Source: Sphingopyxis sp. H053 (GTDB lineage: Bacteria > Pseudomonadota > Alphaproteobacteria > Sphingomonadales > Sphingomonadaceae). Taken from it: 64,000 bases of DNA. The position numbers and the translations under genes are program-made. Below, piece after piece: positions 25,904 to 34,814 of the stretch (position 1 is the first letter of the stretch; every line of letters starts with the position of its first letter). The notes under the pieces are model-generated. The model did not search any database, was not told where the DNA came from, and saw nothing but the letters and a program-made list of their open reading frames with translations. Location of the stretch: the NCBI RefSeq assembly GCF_001468225.1, contig NZ_LNRU01000002.1:1-64000 (forward strand), read 5' to 3'.

Positions 25904-27271
25904 ATGACAGTCAAAACCCTCCCCACCCAGCCGAAGGTCGGCATGGTTTCGCTCGGCTGCCCCAAGGCACTCGTCGACAGCGAACGGATTCTGACCAAGC
26001 TCCGCGCCGACGGCTATGGCCTGTCGCCCGATTATGCGGGCGCCGACGTCGTGCTCGTCAACACTTGCGGCTTCCTCGACTCGGCGAAGGAAGAAAGCCT
26101 CGAGGCGATCGGCGAGGCGATGGCAGAGAATGGCCGCGTCATCGTCACCGGCTGCATGGGCAACGAGGCCGAGGTCATCCGCGCGCGCTTCCCGAACGTG
26201 CTCGCGGTCACCGGCGCGCATCAATATGAGCAGGTCGTCGACGCGGTCCACGACGCCGCGCCGCCGACGCAGGGTCCCTTCGTCGACCTCGTTCCCGAAG
26301 GCGGGCTAAAGCTGACGCCGCGCCACTACAGCTATCTGAAGATCAGCGAAGGCTGCAACCACAGCTGCTCCTTCTGCATCATCCCCGACCTTCGCGGCAA
26401 ACTCGTCAGCCGCCGCATCGACGCGGTGCTGCGCGAGGCCGAAAAGCTCGTCGCCGCGGGGACCAAGGAACTGCTGGTGATCAGCCAGGACACCTCGGCC
26501 TATGGCGTCGACATCCGCCACGACCCGCGTCCGTGGCACGGGCGCGAAGTCCGTGCGCACATGACCGACCTCGCGCGCGAACTCGGCCAGCTCCAGACGA
26601 GCGAAGGCCGCGCCCCATGGGTGCGCCTCCACTATGTCTATCCCTATCCGCACGTCGACGCGGTGATCCCGCTGATGGCCGAAGGGCTGCTGACGCCTTA
26701 TCTCGACATCCCCTTCCAGCACGCGGCGCCGAGCGTCCTCAAGCGCATGAAGCGCCCCGCGAACGAAGCGAAGGTGCTCGAACGCCTCAAGAACTGGCGC
26801 GCGATCGCCCCCGACATTTCGATCCGCTCGAGCTTCGTCGTCGGCTTCCCCGGCGAGACCGAAGCCGATTTCCAATATCTCCTCGACTGGCTCGACGAAG
26901 CCCAGCTCGACCGCGTCGGCGCCTTCCGCTTCGAACCCGTGGCAGGTGCGCAGGCGAATGCGCTCGACGATCAGGTCCCCGAAGAGGTCAAGGAAGAGCG
27001 CTACCAGCGCATCATGGACAAGACCGCCGCGATCAGCGCCGCGAAACTCGAAGCCAAAATCGGCCGCACGCTGCCGGTGATCATCGACGAGGTCGGCGAG
27101 GCCGACGAGGACGGTAGCATCGGCGCAACGGGGCGCTCACAGGCGGATGCGCCCGAGATCGATGGCCACGTCTACCTCCGCGACGTCGCGGCGACGCTGA
27201 AGGCCGGCGACATCGTCGATGTCGCAATCGAGGATGCCGACGAGCATGATCTGTTCGGGGTGGTCGCGTAG
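25904..27271 (+). CDS. rimO: Ribosomal protein S12 methylthiotransferase RimO
   Basis: Radical SAM enzyme that adds a methylthio group to Asp89 (E. coli numbering) of ribosomal protein S12. The 455-residue protein has the N-terminal UPF0004 domain with three cluster cysteines ([31 protein letters not shown]), the radical SAM motif CNHSCSFC (about 150-157), and a C-terminal TRAM domain. The aspartate-rich GEADEDGS insert lies before TRAM. RimO rather than MiaB is indicated by KALVDSE and the [13 protein letters not shown] block. Confidence 0.96.
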   Translation: MTVKTLPTQPKVGMVSLGCPKALVDSERILTKLRADGYGLSPDYAGADVVLVNTCGFLDSAKEESLEAIGEAMAENGRVIVTGCMGNEAEVIRARFPNVLAVTGAHQYEQVVDAVHDAAPPTQGPFVDLVPEGGLKLTPRHYSYLKISEGCNHSCSFCIIPDLRGKLVSRRIDAVLREAEKLVAAGTKELLVISQDTSAYGVDIRHDPRPWHGREVRAHMTDLARELGQLQTSEGRAPWVRLHYVYPYPHVDAVIPLMAEGLLTPYLDIPFQHAAPSVLKRMKRPANEAKVLERLKNWRAIAPDISIRSSFVVGFPGETEADFQYLLDWLDEAQLDRVGAFRFEPVAGAQANALDDQVPEEVKEERYQRIMDKTAAISAAKLEAKIGRTLPVIIDEVGEADEDGSIGATGRSQADAPEIDGHVYLRDVAATLKAGDIVDVAIEDADEHDLFGVVA

Positions 27272-27354
27272 CGCCACCTGCGAAAAATCGCTGTCCTACA
27301 TTATTTGGCTCGCATAGCCTTGCGGAATGACCTCGGAATGCCGCACCATACAGC

Positions 27355-27392
27355 GAATCCAGCGTAAAGTTGCGCAGTTTTCTGCGCTTTCG
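27355..27392 (+). repeat. Family F direct repeat, copy F1
   Basis: gaatccagcgtaaagttgcg followed by cagttttctgcgctttcg. It is the left partner of F2 and the two flank family B copy B5. The core aagttgcgcagtt is identical in both. Confidence 0.75.
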
Positions 27393-27417
27393 GCGACAAG
27401 CCCCCGCTCCCCCTCCT

Positions 27418-27494
27418 TCGTCACCCCGGACTTGATCCGGGTCCCGCTTTTCAACGTCGCTCAGCGGGACCCCGGATCAAGTCCGGGGTGACGA
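27418..27494. repeat. Family B palindromic repeat, copy B5
   Basis: TCGTCAccccggacttgatc to an inverse arm ending TGACGA, in the 370-base gap between rimO and the DUF4403 gene. The left arm is one base shorter (cgggtcccg). It is enclosed by direct copies F1 and F2. Confidence 0.88.
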
Positions 27495-27525
27495 GGCTTG
27501 GTAGTACAGAATTTGCACCGAAGGT

Positions 27526-27565
27526 GAATTCAGTGTGAAGTTGCGCAGTTCTCCGCCACTTTTCG
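27526..27565 (+). repeat. Family F direct repeat, copy F2
   Basis: gaattcagtgtgaagttgcg followed by cagttctccgccacttttcg, in the same orientation as F1. The rest of the gap (27566-27641) holds the leader of the DUF4403 gene, with no further structure I would claim. Confidence 0.75.
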
Positions 27566-27641
27566 TTCCAGGCTTTTTCGCAAGGAACGGCTTAACATAT
27601 CCGATGTTATAAAGAGCAGATACCGCATCAGGGGGCACCGC

Positions 27642-29120
27642 ATGCGAATAGTCCAGCTGGCGACCGCCACATTGCTGCTGTCCACCGCGCTCACCGGCTG
27701 CGACCGCCGCACCGACGTCGAAGCGCCGCCGCGCGCGACCGACAAAGCGCCCTCCCCGACGCAGAAATCGCTGATCGCGGTGCCGATCAACGCCAACACC
27801 GCCTCGCTCAAGCAGGCGCTCGAACGCGCGGTGCCCAAGACGCTGTGGACGATCAACCAGCGCGAACGCGCCTGCGTCCAGCCTCAGCGGGTGAAAGTCT
27901 TCGGCAAGAAGGTCAAGGCCACCCCGCCGATCGCCTGCACGATCGTTGGTCAGGTGACGCGCGGGCCGCTGCGGCTGCGCGGCGACGGGAGCGAGATCGT
28001 CGTCGACGTGCCGCTTCGGGCCACGATCGCCGCGCGCGACGTTGGCGGGGTGCTGAAGGGCGAGACCGCGACGGGCGCGGCGATGGCGCATGCGCGGATC
28101 CGCATCGAGCTCACCCCCGACTGGCGCACAGAGGGCAAGGCACGCATCACCTATGGCTGGACCAAGGCGCCGGGCATCGATTTTCTCGGGCGCCGGATCA
28201 CCTTCACCGATCAGGCCGACGCGAAGCTGAAACCCGTCGTGGCGGGTGTCGAGCGCGAGGTGACGCGCGAGATCGCGAAGATCGACATCCGCAAACAGGC
28301 GGCCGACGTGTGGCGGCAGAGCTTCACATCGCTCGAACTCAACCGCGAAAATCCGCCGGTGTGGATGCGCGTCACGCCGCAGCGCATCCTCTACGGCGGC
28401 TACCGGATCGAGGGGGATCGCTTGAACCTCAACCTCGGACTCGAGGCGATCACCGAAACCTTCGTCTCGGGGCGGCCGAACGACCCCGCGCCGACCCCGC
28501 TGCCGCGGCTGGTCCGCGAAATCCCCAAACCGCATCTCGACGTGCGCGTGCCGGTGATCGCCGACTATGCGCAGCTTCAACCGGTGGTCGACCGCGCGCT
28601 CGCCAAGCGGTCGCAGCGGCCTTTCGTGCTGCCGAAACTCGGCTCGATGATGGTCAAATTCGGCAAGTCGGCGATCTACGGCGCGGAGGGCGGCCGGATC
28701 GCGGTGGGCGTCGACGTGGAGGCGAAGCTGGAGATGCGATCGGGCGCCCCGACGCGCGGGCGCATCTGGATGACCGCCATCCCGGCCAACAAGCCGGGAT
28801 CGGCCGAGGTTCATTTCACCGACCTTGTCATCAACGGCGACACCAACGGGGTCGGCGGCGACCTCCTCATCCTCCTTGGCCGCAGCGAGGGTTTCGCGCC
28901 ATTGATCGCCGACGCGCTGACCCAGAATTTCACCAACGACCTCGGCAAGCTGCAAGGCAAGATCAAGCGGGCGGTCGACCAGCGGCGCGAAGGCGCCTTT
29001 GTCATCCGCACCCGCGTCGACCGTTTCGAAACCGGCGAGATCAAGGCTTATGGCAACGGCCTCTACCTCCCGGTGCGGATGGTCGGCGGCGCCAGCGTCG
29101 ATTACCGTCCGGCGCGGTGA
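27642..29120 (+). CDS. DUF4403 family lipoprotein
   Basis: 492 residues. A lipoprotein signal (LLLSTALTGC, Cys20) precedes a large beta-rich protein matching DUF4403, an uncharacterised family of Gram-negative envelope proteins that in predictions form repeated lipid-binding BPI/SMP-like barrels. Visible blocks are TASLKQALERAVPKTLWTI, WRTEGKARITYGWTKAPGID, the central RPLVREIPKP-like part, and VDRFETGEIKAYGNGLYLPV near the end. The ATG at 27642 follows a weak purine stretch. No partner gene is adjacent. Confidence 0.82.
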   Translation: MRIVQLATATLLLSTALTGCDRRTDVEAPPRATDKAPSPTQKSLIAVPINANTASLKQALERAVPKTLWTINQRERACVQPQRVKVFGKKVKATPPIACTIVGQVTRGPLRLRGDGSEIVVDVPLRATIAARDVGGVLKGETATGAAMAHARIRIELTPDWRTEGKARITYGWTKAPGIDFLGRRITFTDQADAKLKPVVAGVEREVTREIAKIDIRKQAADVWRQSFTSLELNRENPPVWMRVTPQRILYGGYRIEGDRLNLNLGLEAITETFVSGRPNDPAPTPLPRLVREIPKPHLDVRVPVIADYAQLQPVVDRALAKRSQRPFVLPKLGSMMVKFGKSAIYGAEGGRIAVGVDVEAKLEMRSGAPTRGRIWMTAIPANKPGSAEVHFTDLVINGDTNGVGGDLLILLGRSEGFAPLIADALTQNFTNDLGKLQGKIKRAVDQRREGAFVIRTRVDRFETGEIKAYGNGLYLPVRMVGGASVDYRPAR

Positions 29121-29124
29121 TCGG

Positions 29125-29586
29125 TCAGCGGCGGGTAAAATCCATCGTCCAGTTCACTTCCCAGCTTTCCCCGCCGTCGGCCGACATCGCCTGCTCCCAG
29201 CGCGGGGTCGCGGTGTCGGTGCGGCTCCAGATGAAGCGCAACCGGATCGGCCGATCGCCCAGCACGTCGTCGGCATAGAAATGGCCGACGCCATCCTCGA
29301 ACCGGCCGATCACCGGAACGTCGAGCGCATGCGGGCTGCGCGCATCGAGCCACCATATCGCCCAGTTACCTTGCACCGGATCATAGGATCGCAGCGCGAT
29401 CGCGCGGTAGGTTCCGCCGGGGATATGGAGGACATTGTCCTCGACATTGCCGTCGCCGCCCAGGATCGGCCGCATGTCGGAGGTCCCGTCGAATTCCTCC
29501 CAATCGTAGCAACCGGCAAGCCGCTCTTTCAGCCGGCGGTGCCGCACCTGCCAGCTGCCAATCTGGAAATCGAAATCGCCGGCCAT
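29125..29586 (-). CDS. Conserved small beta-barrel protein (DUF1579-like)
   Basis: 153 residues, no signal peptide. The start FDFQIGSWQVRHRRLKERLAG, the middle NVEDNVLHIPGGTYRAIALRSYDP and the end PRWEQAMSADGGESWEVNWTMDF are those of a conserved bacterial family that resembles DUF1579 and other lipocalin-like barrels. I cannot name a substrate. It is convergent with the DUF4403 gene, stop codons four bases apart. Confidence 0.75.
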   Translation of the reverse strand: MAGDFDFQIGSWQVRHRRLKERLAGCYDWEEFDGTSDMRPILGGDGNVEDNVLHIPGGTYRAIALRSYDPVQGNWAIWWLDARSPHALDVPVIGRFEDGVGHFYADDVLGDRPIRLRFIWSRTDTATPRWEQAMSADGGESWEVNWTMDFTRR

Positions 29587-29658
29587 GACGGACGCTCCCC
29601 TTATTTATCAAGCGGAGCGTTCTTATTACGTTCTCATTCAAACGCAACCCCGCCCGGT

Positions 29659-30672
29659 TCAGAACAGGCGAGTGATCGCATAGAAGACCGCCGCCACCGC
29701 CGCGCTCGCCGGAATGGTGATGAACCACGCCGCGACGACATTGCCCGCCACCCCCCAGCGCACCGCGGTCGTCCGGCGCGCGACGCCGGCGCCGATGATG
29801 CTGCCGGTGATCGTGTGCGTCGTCGACACCGGGATGCCGAGCAGGCTGGCGGTGAACACCATGATCGACCCGCCGGTCGACGCGGCAAAGCCCTGATGGT
29901 GCGACAGCTTGGTGATGCGGCCGCCCATCGTCTCGATGATCTTCCACCCACCCGACAGCGTGCCGAGCGCGATCGCGATGTAGCAGCTGAACGCCACCCA
30001 GTGCGGCACATGAAATTCGCCGCCGAGATAGCCGGTCGAATAGAGGAGCACGGTGATGATCCCCATCGTCTTTTGTGCGTCGTTCAGCCCGTGGCTGATC
30101 GAATAGGCAGCGGACGAAAAAAGGTGGAGGTGGCGGAAGGTCTTCTCGGCGAAGCTGGCGGTCGACCGGCGGAGCGCCCAGCTGCTGACCAGCATCACAA
30201 GCATCGCGAGCATCATGCCGAGCAGCGGCGACAGGAAGATTGCGATGACGGTCTTGTTGAGCCCCGTCCACTCGATCCCCTCGAACCCCGCATGCGCGAC
30301 GCCCGCACCGACGATCCCGCCGACCAGCGCGTGGCTCGACGACGACGGAATTCCCTTGAGCCAGGTCACGACGTTCCAGAACATCGCGCCGACGAGCGCG
30401 CCGAAGACGACCGCTGGCGTGACCAGATCCTTGTCGATGATGCCCTTGCCGATCGTCTCGGCGACCTTGTGCAGTTCGGGAAAGATGACCGACAGGAAAT
30501 AAGCGGCAAAGTTAAAGAAGGCGGCGAACAGCACCGCCTGCACCGGCCGCAGCAGCCGCGTCGCGACGACGGTCGCGATGCTGTTCGCGGCGTCGTGCAG
30601 GCCGTTGAGGAAGTCGAACGCCAGCGCGAGGATGACGAGGCCGACGAGGAGGGGAAAAGCGAGTTCGTGCAT
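29659..30672 (-). CDS. pit: Low-affinity phosphate transporter, PiT family
   Basis: 337 residues with about ten membrane helices. The first PiT repeat reads LAFDFLNGLHDAANSIATVVATR, and the characteristic KGIPSSSSHALVGGIVGAG and second-half FTASLLGIPVSTTHTITGSIIGAG are the paired signatures. It imports metal-phosphate with protons across the inner membrane. The regulator-like Nudix-DUF47 gene ends 15 bases upstream, the usual PhoU-like/Pit operon, and a Pho box lies ahead of it. Confidence 0.94.
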   Translation of the reverse strand: MHELAFPLLVGLVILALAFDFLNGLHDAANSIATVVATRLLRPVQAVLFAAFFNFAAYFLSVIFPELHKVAETIGKGIIDKDLVTPAVVFGALVGAMFWNVVTWLKGIPSSSSHALVGGIVGAGVAHAGFEGIEWTGLNKTVIAIFLSPLLGMMLAMLVMLVSSWALRRSTASFAEKTFRHLHLFSSAAYSISHGLNDAQKTMGIITVLLYSTGYLGGEFHVPHWVAFSCYIAIALGTLSGGWKIIETMGGRITKLSHHQGFAASTGGSIMVFTASLLGIPVSTTHTITGSIIGAGVARRTTAVRWGVAGNVVAAWFITIPASAAVAAVFYAITRLF

Positions 30673-30687
30673 GGTGGACGCCCCCGC

Positions 30688-31812
30688 TTATGCGTGGTCG
30701 ATGACCAGGCCGTCGATTTCGTTCGCGACATCCTCGAAGCTGTCGGTGACGCGCTCGAGATGGCGGAAGAGTTCGCGCGTGATCAGGAAGCGGGTCGGGT
30801 TCGATTCGCCATGCTCGCGGAACAGGCGCTTGAGCCCTGCGGCGTGGATTTCGTCGGCATGCCCCTCCATCCGCACCAGCCGTTCGGTCAGCTCGTGGAG
30901 CCGCGGGCCGTTGGCGCCGATGTTGCGAAGCAGCGGCAGCGCTTCCGCGGTCAGGCGCGCCGCGTCGACGATGATGCCCGCAATGTCGCGCATCTCGGGT
31001 TCGAATTCGGTGACGTCGTACAGGTCGACGGCGCCCGCGGTCTTCTGCATCTCGTCGATCGCATCGTCCATCGAGGCGATCAGGTCGGTGATCGCGCTGC
31101 GGTCGAACGGGGTAAGGAAAGTGCGGCGCACGGTCTGGAGCACTTCGCGGGTGATCGCGTCGGCGTCATGCTCGCGCTCGATGACTTCCTGGATATGGTC
31201 GGCGATGCCCTCGCCGCCCTGCAACATGCGCGACAAGGCATTTGCCCCGGCGACGAGCGTCGCAGCGTGGCTTTCGAACAATTCGAAGAAATTTCCCTGT
31301 CGCGGCAGCAAACGCTGAAACCATGCGAACATCCAGCTAACCCCTGTCTTGTCTGCTACGTTTTCGACGACCCCGCGCGGCTGGGCGACGGCGCGGAAAC
31401 CGCCATCGCCGAACGAGCGGATGAGCGCCTGCAAATCGGGTTCCTCGACCGCCGACGCGGCGTCGCGGAACGAGAACCATTTGCGGTCGCGTTCGTCCAT
31501 TTCCTTCCAGTCTTCGAGCTCGTTCGTCACCGCGAGCGGGAAGACTTCGACATTATACATGATCGACGCGCCGTTAGCGCGGCGCTTCCGATATTCATAG
31601 CTGCCGATCGGCGTCGGGCACACCGCACCGATCACCCCCGCCTCTTCCTCGGCCTCGATCGCGGCGGCGGCGTGACGCGTGATGCCGGTCAGCGGATTGC
31701 CCTTTGGCACCACCCAACGCTTTGTCTCGCGCGACGTGATCAGCAGGATTTCGGTCGGGCCGTCCTGCGCGGGACCCCCGAATCGATAGGGAAGGACAGC
31801 GATCTGACGCAT
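30688..31812 (-). CDS. Nudix hydrolase-DUF47 (PhoU-like) fusion protein
   Basis: 374 residues in one frame. Residues 1-140 form a Nudix domain (KRWVVPKGNPLTG...EAEEEAGV) in which the box is partly degenerate: the Glu of GX5E is Ile and the Arg of REUXEE is Ile. From MFAWFQRLLPRQGNFFELFESHAATL (about 161) to the end is a full DUF47 domain, the PhoU-like helical regulator of Pit transporters. An internal ATG at 31332 preceded by AGGGG could also start DUF47 alone, so both a fusion and a separate product are possible. The Nudix part resembles the diphosphoinositol/RNA pyrophosphohydrolase-like group; its substrate is unknown. Confidence 0.85.
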   Translation of the reverse strand: MRQIAVLPYRFGGPAQDGPTEILLITSRETKRWVVPKGNPLTGITRHAAAAIEAEEEAGVIGAVCPTPIGSYEYRKRRANGASIMYNVEVFPLAVTNELEDWKEMDERDRKWFSFRDAASAVEEPDLQALIRSFGDGGFRAVAQPRGVVENVADKTGVSWMFAWFQRLLPRQGNFFELFESHAATLVAGANALSRMLQGGEGIADHIQEVIEREHDADAITREVLQTVRRTFLTPFDRSAITDLIASMDDAIDEMQKTAGAVDLYDVTEFEPEMRDIAGIIVDAARLTAEALPLLRNIGANGPRLHELTERLVRMEGHADEIHAAGLKRLFREHGESNPTRFLITRELFRHLERVTDSFEDVANEIDGLVIDHA

Positions 31813-31879
31813 GAGGCTTTCATCCTTTCCGGCGATTTCGGGCGCGCGAGGCCATGGGTGACAAAGAGGTTACGCCCCT

Positions 31880-31897
31880 ATGACAATAATGTGACAG
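31880..31897 (-). promoter_or_regulatory. Pho box (PhoB binding site) ahead of the Nudix-DUF47/pit operon
   Basis: On the minus strand the sequence reads CTGTCAC-ATTA-TTGTCAT, two seven-base repeats at an 11-base step, which is the PhoB consensus pattern (CTGTCAT N4 CTGTCAT). It lies 68 bases before the start of the operon, the right distance for a -35 substitute. The divergent monooxygenase gene is 105 bases away on the other side. Confidence 0.65.
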
Positions 31898-32001
31898 CGA
31901 CAAGGACGCTTCATCGCCGCCGCACTTTCCGTAAACGTCAATTCGATTGCAAAATGAAACGCGGTGCGTAATCTACCCATCAAACATAGTCGGGAGACAG
32001 G

Positions 32002-33543
32002 ATGATGGCAGGCACGGCGACGACGGAACGTCCCGCGGACGCGAAAGCTGCACCGGTCGATCAGGATGTGCTGATCGTCGGCGCGGGGATTTCGGGCATC
32101 GGCATGGCCGTGCATTTGCAGATGAATTCTCCCGACCGCAGCTTCGGCCTTGTCGAGCGCCGCGAACAGCTTGGCGGCACCTGGGATCTGTTCCGTTACC
32201 CCGGCATCCGTTCGGACAGCGACATGCACACGCTCGGGTTCGTCTTCGAACCGTGGAAGCATGAAAAGTCGATCGCCGACGGGCCGTCGATCCTCGAATA
32301 TCTTAATCGCATCGTCGACGAACGCCATATCCGCGAACGCATCCGCTTCGACAGCAAAGTCGTCGGCGCCGACTGGGACAGCGCAGCGGCGCGCTGGACG
32401 GTGACGATGGAGAACAGCGAGGGCGCGAGGTCGACCACGACCGCGCGCTGGCTCTACCTCGGCTCGGGCTATTACGACTATGACGAGCCCTTCGACGCGC
32501 AGTTCGCGGGCCGCGACGATTTCCAGGGCCAGATCATCCACCCGCAATTCTGGCCGAAGGATCTCGATTACAAGGGCAAGAAAGTCGTCGTGATCGGATC
32601 GGGCGCGACCGCGGTCACCATTGTCCCGTCGTTAAAAGAAGCCGCGCACGTCACGATGCTCCAGCGCACCCCGACCTGGTATTTCATCCGGCCCGCCAAG
32701 GACGCGTTCGCCAACTTCCTTCGCAAATTCCTGCCCGAGACGCTCGCGTACAAGATCACACGCTTCAAGAATGTCCGGCTACAGGACATCGCCTTTCGCC
32801 GTGCGCGCGAGAAGCCCGAGAAGGTCAAGGAGTTCCTGACGAAGAAGCTGCAAGAGAGCCTTGGCGACCGCTACGACGCCGAAGCTTTCACCCCGCCCTA
32901 TAACCCGTGGGACCAGCGCCTCTGCCTCGTCCCCGACGCCGATTTCTTCGAGGCGATGAAAGCCGACAAGGCGTCGGTCGTGACCGATCATATCGAGAAG
33001 TTCGATACGACCGGCATCCAGCTGAAATCGGGCAAGCATCTCGACGCCGACGTCATCGTCACCGCGACGGGCCTGAAGCTCGCCGTCGCGGGCAAGATTC
33101 CGGTGCGCGTCGACGGTGCGCCCGTCGATTGGCACGACCATTTCTATTACAAGGCGTGCATGTTCTCGAACGTGCCGAACTTCTCAGCGGTGTTCGGTTA
33201 TCTCAACGCAAGCTGGACGCTGCGCGCCGACATCGTGTCCGAATATGTCTGCCGCGTGCTCAACCATATGCGCGACACCGGCACCACGGTCGCCACTCCG
33301 GCGCTCGCCGACCCGTCGAGCCTCGAAGAGGAAAATGTCTTCGACTTCTCGTCGGGCTATATCCAGCGGTCGCTGCACATCATGCCGAAGAGCACGGTCG
33401 CGCTGCCCTGGCGGCTCAGCCAGAATTATGTCCAGGACCGGATCGACATGCGCACCGGCGCGATTGCCGACGGGGTACTGACCTTCTCCAACGCGAAGGC
33501 CAAGGTTGCGGCGGCACCGGCGGAGCTGGAAGCCGCGGAGTAG
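32002..33543 (+). CDS. Flavin-containing monooxygenase, Baeyer-Villiger (EtaA-like)
   Basis: 513 residues. The FAD Rossmann motif GAGISGIG (about 27-34), the Baeyer-Villiger fingerprint FQGQIIHPQFWP (174-185, matching FxGxxxHxxxWP) and the NADPH motif GSGATA are all present. It oxidises ketones to esters or sulfides to sulfoxides using NADPH and O2; the closest recognisable type is the EtaA/ethionamide monooxygenase group. Two ATG codons occur in tandem at 32002 and 32005 after GGGAGACAGG. The physiological substrate is unknown. Confidence 0.9.
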   Translation: MMAGTATTERPADAKAAPVDQDVLIVGAGISGIGMAVHLQMNSPDRSFGLVERREQLGGTWDLFRYPGIRSDSDMHTLGFVFEPWKHEKSIADGPSILEYLNRIVDERHIRERIRFDSKVVGADWDSAAARWTVTMENSEGARSTTTARWLYLGSGYYDYDEPFDAQFAGRDDFQGQIIHPQFWPKDLDYKGKKVVVIGSGATAVTIVPSLKEAAHVTMLQRTPTWYFIRPAKDAFANFLRKFLPETLAYKITRFKNVRLQDIAFRRAREKPEKVKEFLTKKLQESLGDRYDAEAFTPPYNPWDQRLCLVPDADFFEAMKADKASVVTDHIEKFDTTGIQLKSGKHLDADVIVTATGLKLAVAGKIPVRVDGAPVDWHDHFYYKACMFSNVPNFSAVFGYLNASWTLRADIVSEYVCRVLNHMRDTGTTVATPALADPSSLEEENVFDFSSGYIQRSLHIMPKSTVALPWRLSQNYVQDRIDMRTGAIADGVLTFSNAKAKVAAAPAELEAAE

Positions 33544-33552
33544 GGTCAGAGA

Positions 33553-33631
33553 TCGTCGCCCCCGCGAAGGCGGGGGCCGCCGTCGGCCTTGCGTTACCTC
33601 TCCAGCGGCCCCCGCCTTCGCGGGGGCGACG
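33553..33631. repeat. Family C palindromic repeat, copy C3
   Basis: TCGTCGcccccgcgaaggcg to the inverse arm ending GCGACG, between the monooxygenase and DUF3008 genes. The TCGTCA end is changed to TCGTCG in both arms in a compensating way. The same variant is seen cut off at the window end. Confidence 0.85.
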
Positions 33632-33655
33632 TGAAACGACTTACCCTTTTATCTA

Positions 33656-33838
33656 TCAATCCGCGTGTTCAGGCTTGCCCTTGGTCGAGCCCTTGGCGAA
33701 ATCCTCGAGCTGCTTTTCGGTCATACTCTCGGCCATCTCTTTCGATGCGCCTTTGAGTTTCGACTTGGGCGTGTCGCCGCGCCTGGCGCTGAGCGCGGCG
33801 CCGGCGGCTCTCTGCTGTGCTTTCGATTTGGCTGGCAT
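33656..33838 (-). CDS. DUF3008 family small basic protein
   Basis: 60 residues matching DUF3008: MPAKSKAQQRAAGAALSARRG, then SKLKGASKEMAESMTEKQLEDFA and a short lysine/glycine tail. The family is small, basic and hydrophilic, and frequently found with stress-related genes. Function is unknown. It follows the SDR gene on the same strand by 24 bases, so they may be cotranscribed. Confidence 0.85.
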   Translation of the reverse strand: MPAKSKAQQRAAGAALSARRGDTPKSKLKGASKEMAESMTEKQLEDFAKGSTKGKPEHAD

Positions 33839-33862
33839 GGCGTTTCTCCGTGCCCCGCCCCG

Positions 33863-34798
33863 CTAGCCATTAACGATCGTACCGCCGTTGGGATGCAGCA
33901 CCTGACCCGACATATAGCTGCTGTCGTCGCACGCGAGGAACAGGAAGCAGGGCGCAACTTCATTGGGCTCGCCGGGGCGTTTCATCGGGGTACTCTCGCC
34001 AAAGGTCGCCACTTTCTCGGCGGGCGCGCCCCCGCGCGGGTTCAGCGGGGTCCAGATCGGTCCGGGTGCGACGCCGTTCACGCGAATGCCCTTCCCCACC
34101 AGATTCTCGCTGAGCGAGCGAGTGAAGGCCGTGATAGCGCCCTTGGTGGCGCTGTAATCGAGCAGACCCTTTGAGCCCTGATACATGGTGACGCTGGTGC
34201 AATTGACGATCGCCGCGCCCTTTTTTAGGTGCGGCAAAGCCGCCTGCACCAGATAGAACATGCCAAAGATGTTGGTGGCGAAGGTACGCTGCAGCTGGTC
34301 CTCGCTGATGTCGCGGATATCGGCCGCCGGATGCTGTTCGCCGGCATTGTTGACGAGGATGTCGAGGCGGCCGAGCTTGCCGACCGTCTGTGCGACGATC
34401 TTTTCGCCCGCCTTCGCCTTGCCGACGTCGGCCTTGATCGCGATCGCACGTCGCCCCTCGGCCGCGACGATCGCCGCGGTTTCGACGGCGTCGGCCTTGT
34501 TGTCGAGATAGACGATCGCAATGTCGGCGCCCTCGCGCGCGAACAGCGCACACACCGCGCGACCGATCCCGCTGTCGCCGCCGGTGACGATCGCGACCTT
34601 GCCCTCGAGCCGGCCCGAGCCCGGATAGCGCGGCTCCCACTTGGGCGCGCGATCAAGATCGGCTTCGCGGTCGGATGGCGGCTCGGCGATCGTTTTGCCC
34701 GACCCAACCGCGTGGCGCAGTTTCGTCGCGGCGCTCCGCTTGCCCTTCTTCTCTTTCGCACTTTCGCCAACCTTGCCGGCTTTGGGCTGCTTCGCCAT
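33863..34798 (-). CDS. SDR oxidoreductase, YghA/general-stress type
   Basis: 311 residues. A ~50-residue basic N-terminal extension precedes a classical SDR domain with VTGGDSGIGRAVC, LVNNAGEQHP, catalytic Ser in NCTSVTMYQG, YSATKGA (Tyr and Lys), and the end YMSGQVLHPNGG. This arrangement is that of YghA/GsiB-like glucose/ribitol-type dehydrogenases. The ATG at 34798 lies after CGAAGGACAAGCTC, while the extension to 34849 runs into the next gene. It is likely linked with DUF3008 in a stress response. Confidence 0.9.
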   Translation of the reverse strand: MAKQPKAGKVGESAKEKKGKRSAATKLRHAVGSGKTIAEPPSDREADLDRAPKWEPRYPGSGRLEGKVAIVTGGDSGIGRAVCALFAREGADIAIVYLDNKADAVETAAIVAAEGRRAIAIKADVGKAKAGEKIVAQTVGKLGRLDILVNNAGEQHPAADIRDISEDQLQRTFATNIFGMFYLVQAALPHLKKGAAIVNCTSVTMYQGSKGLLDYSATKGAITAFTRSLSENLVGKGIRVNGVAPGPIWTPLNPRGGAPAEKVATFGESTPMKRPGEPNEVAPCFLFLACDDSSYMSGQVLHPNGGTIVNG

Positions 34799-34814
34799 GA
34801 GCTTGTCCTTCGGT

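Noticed and set aside
28999..31971. 990-codon open frame on the plus strand
   Set aside because: It lies antisense to the beta-barrel, pit and Nudix-DUF47 genes and has the Arg/Asp/Glu/His-rich composition typical of antisense frames in high-GC DNA.
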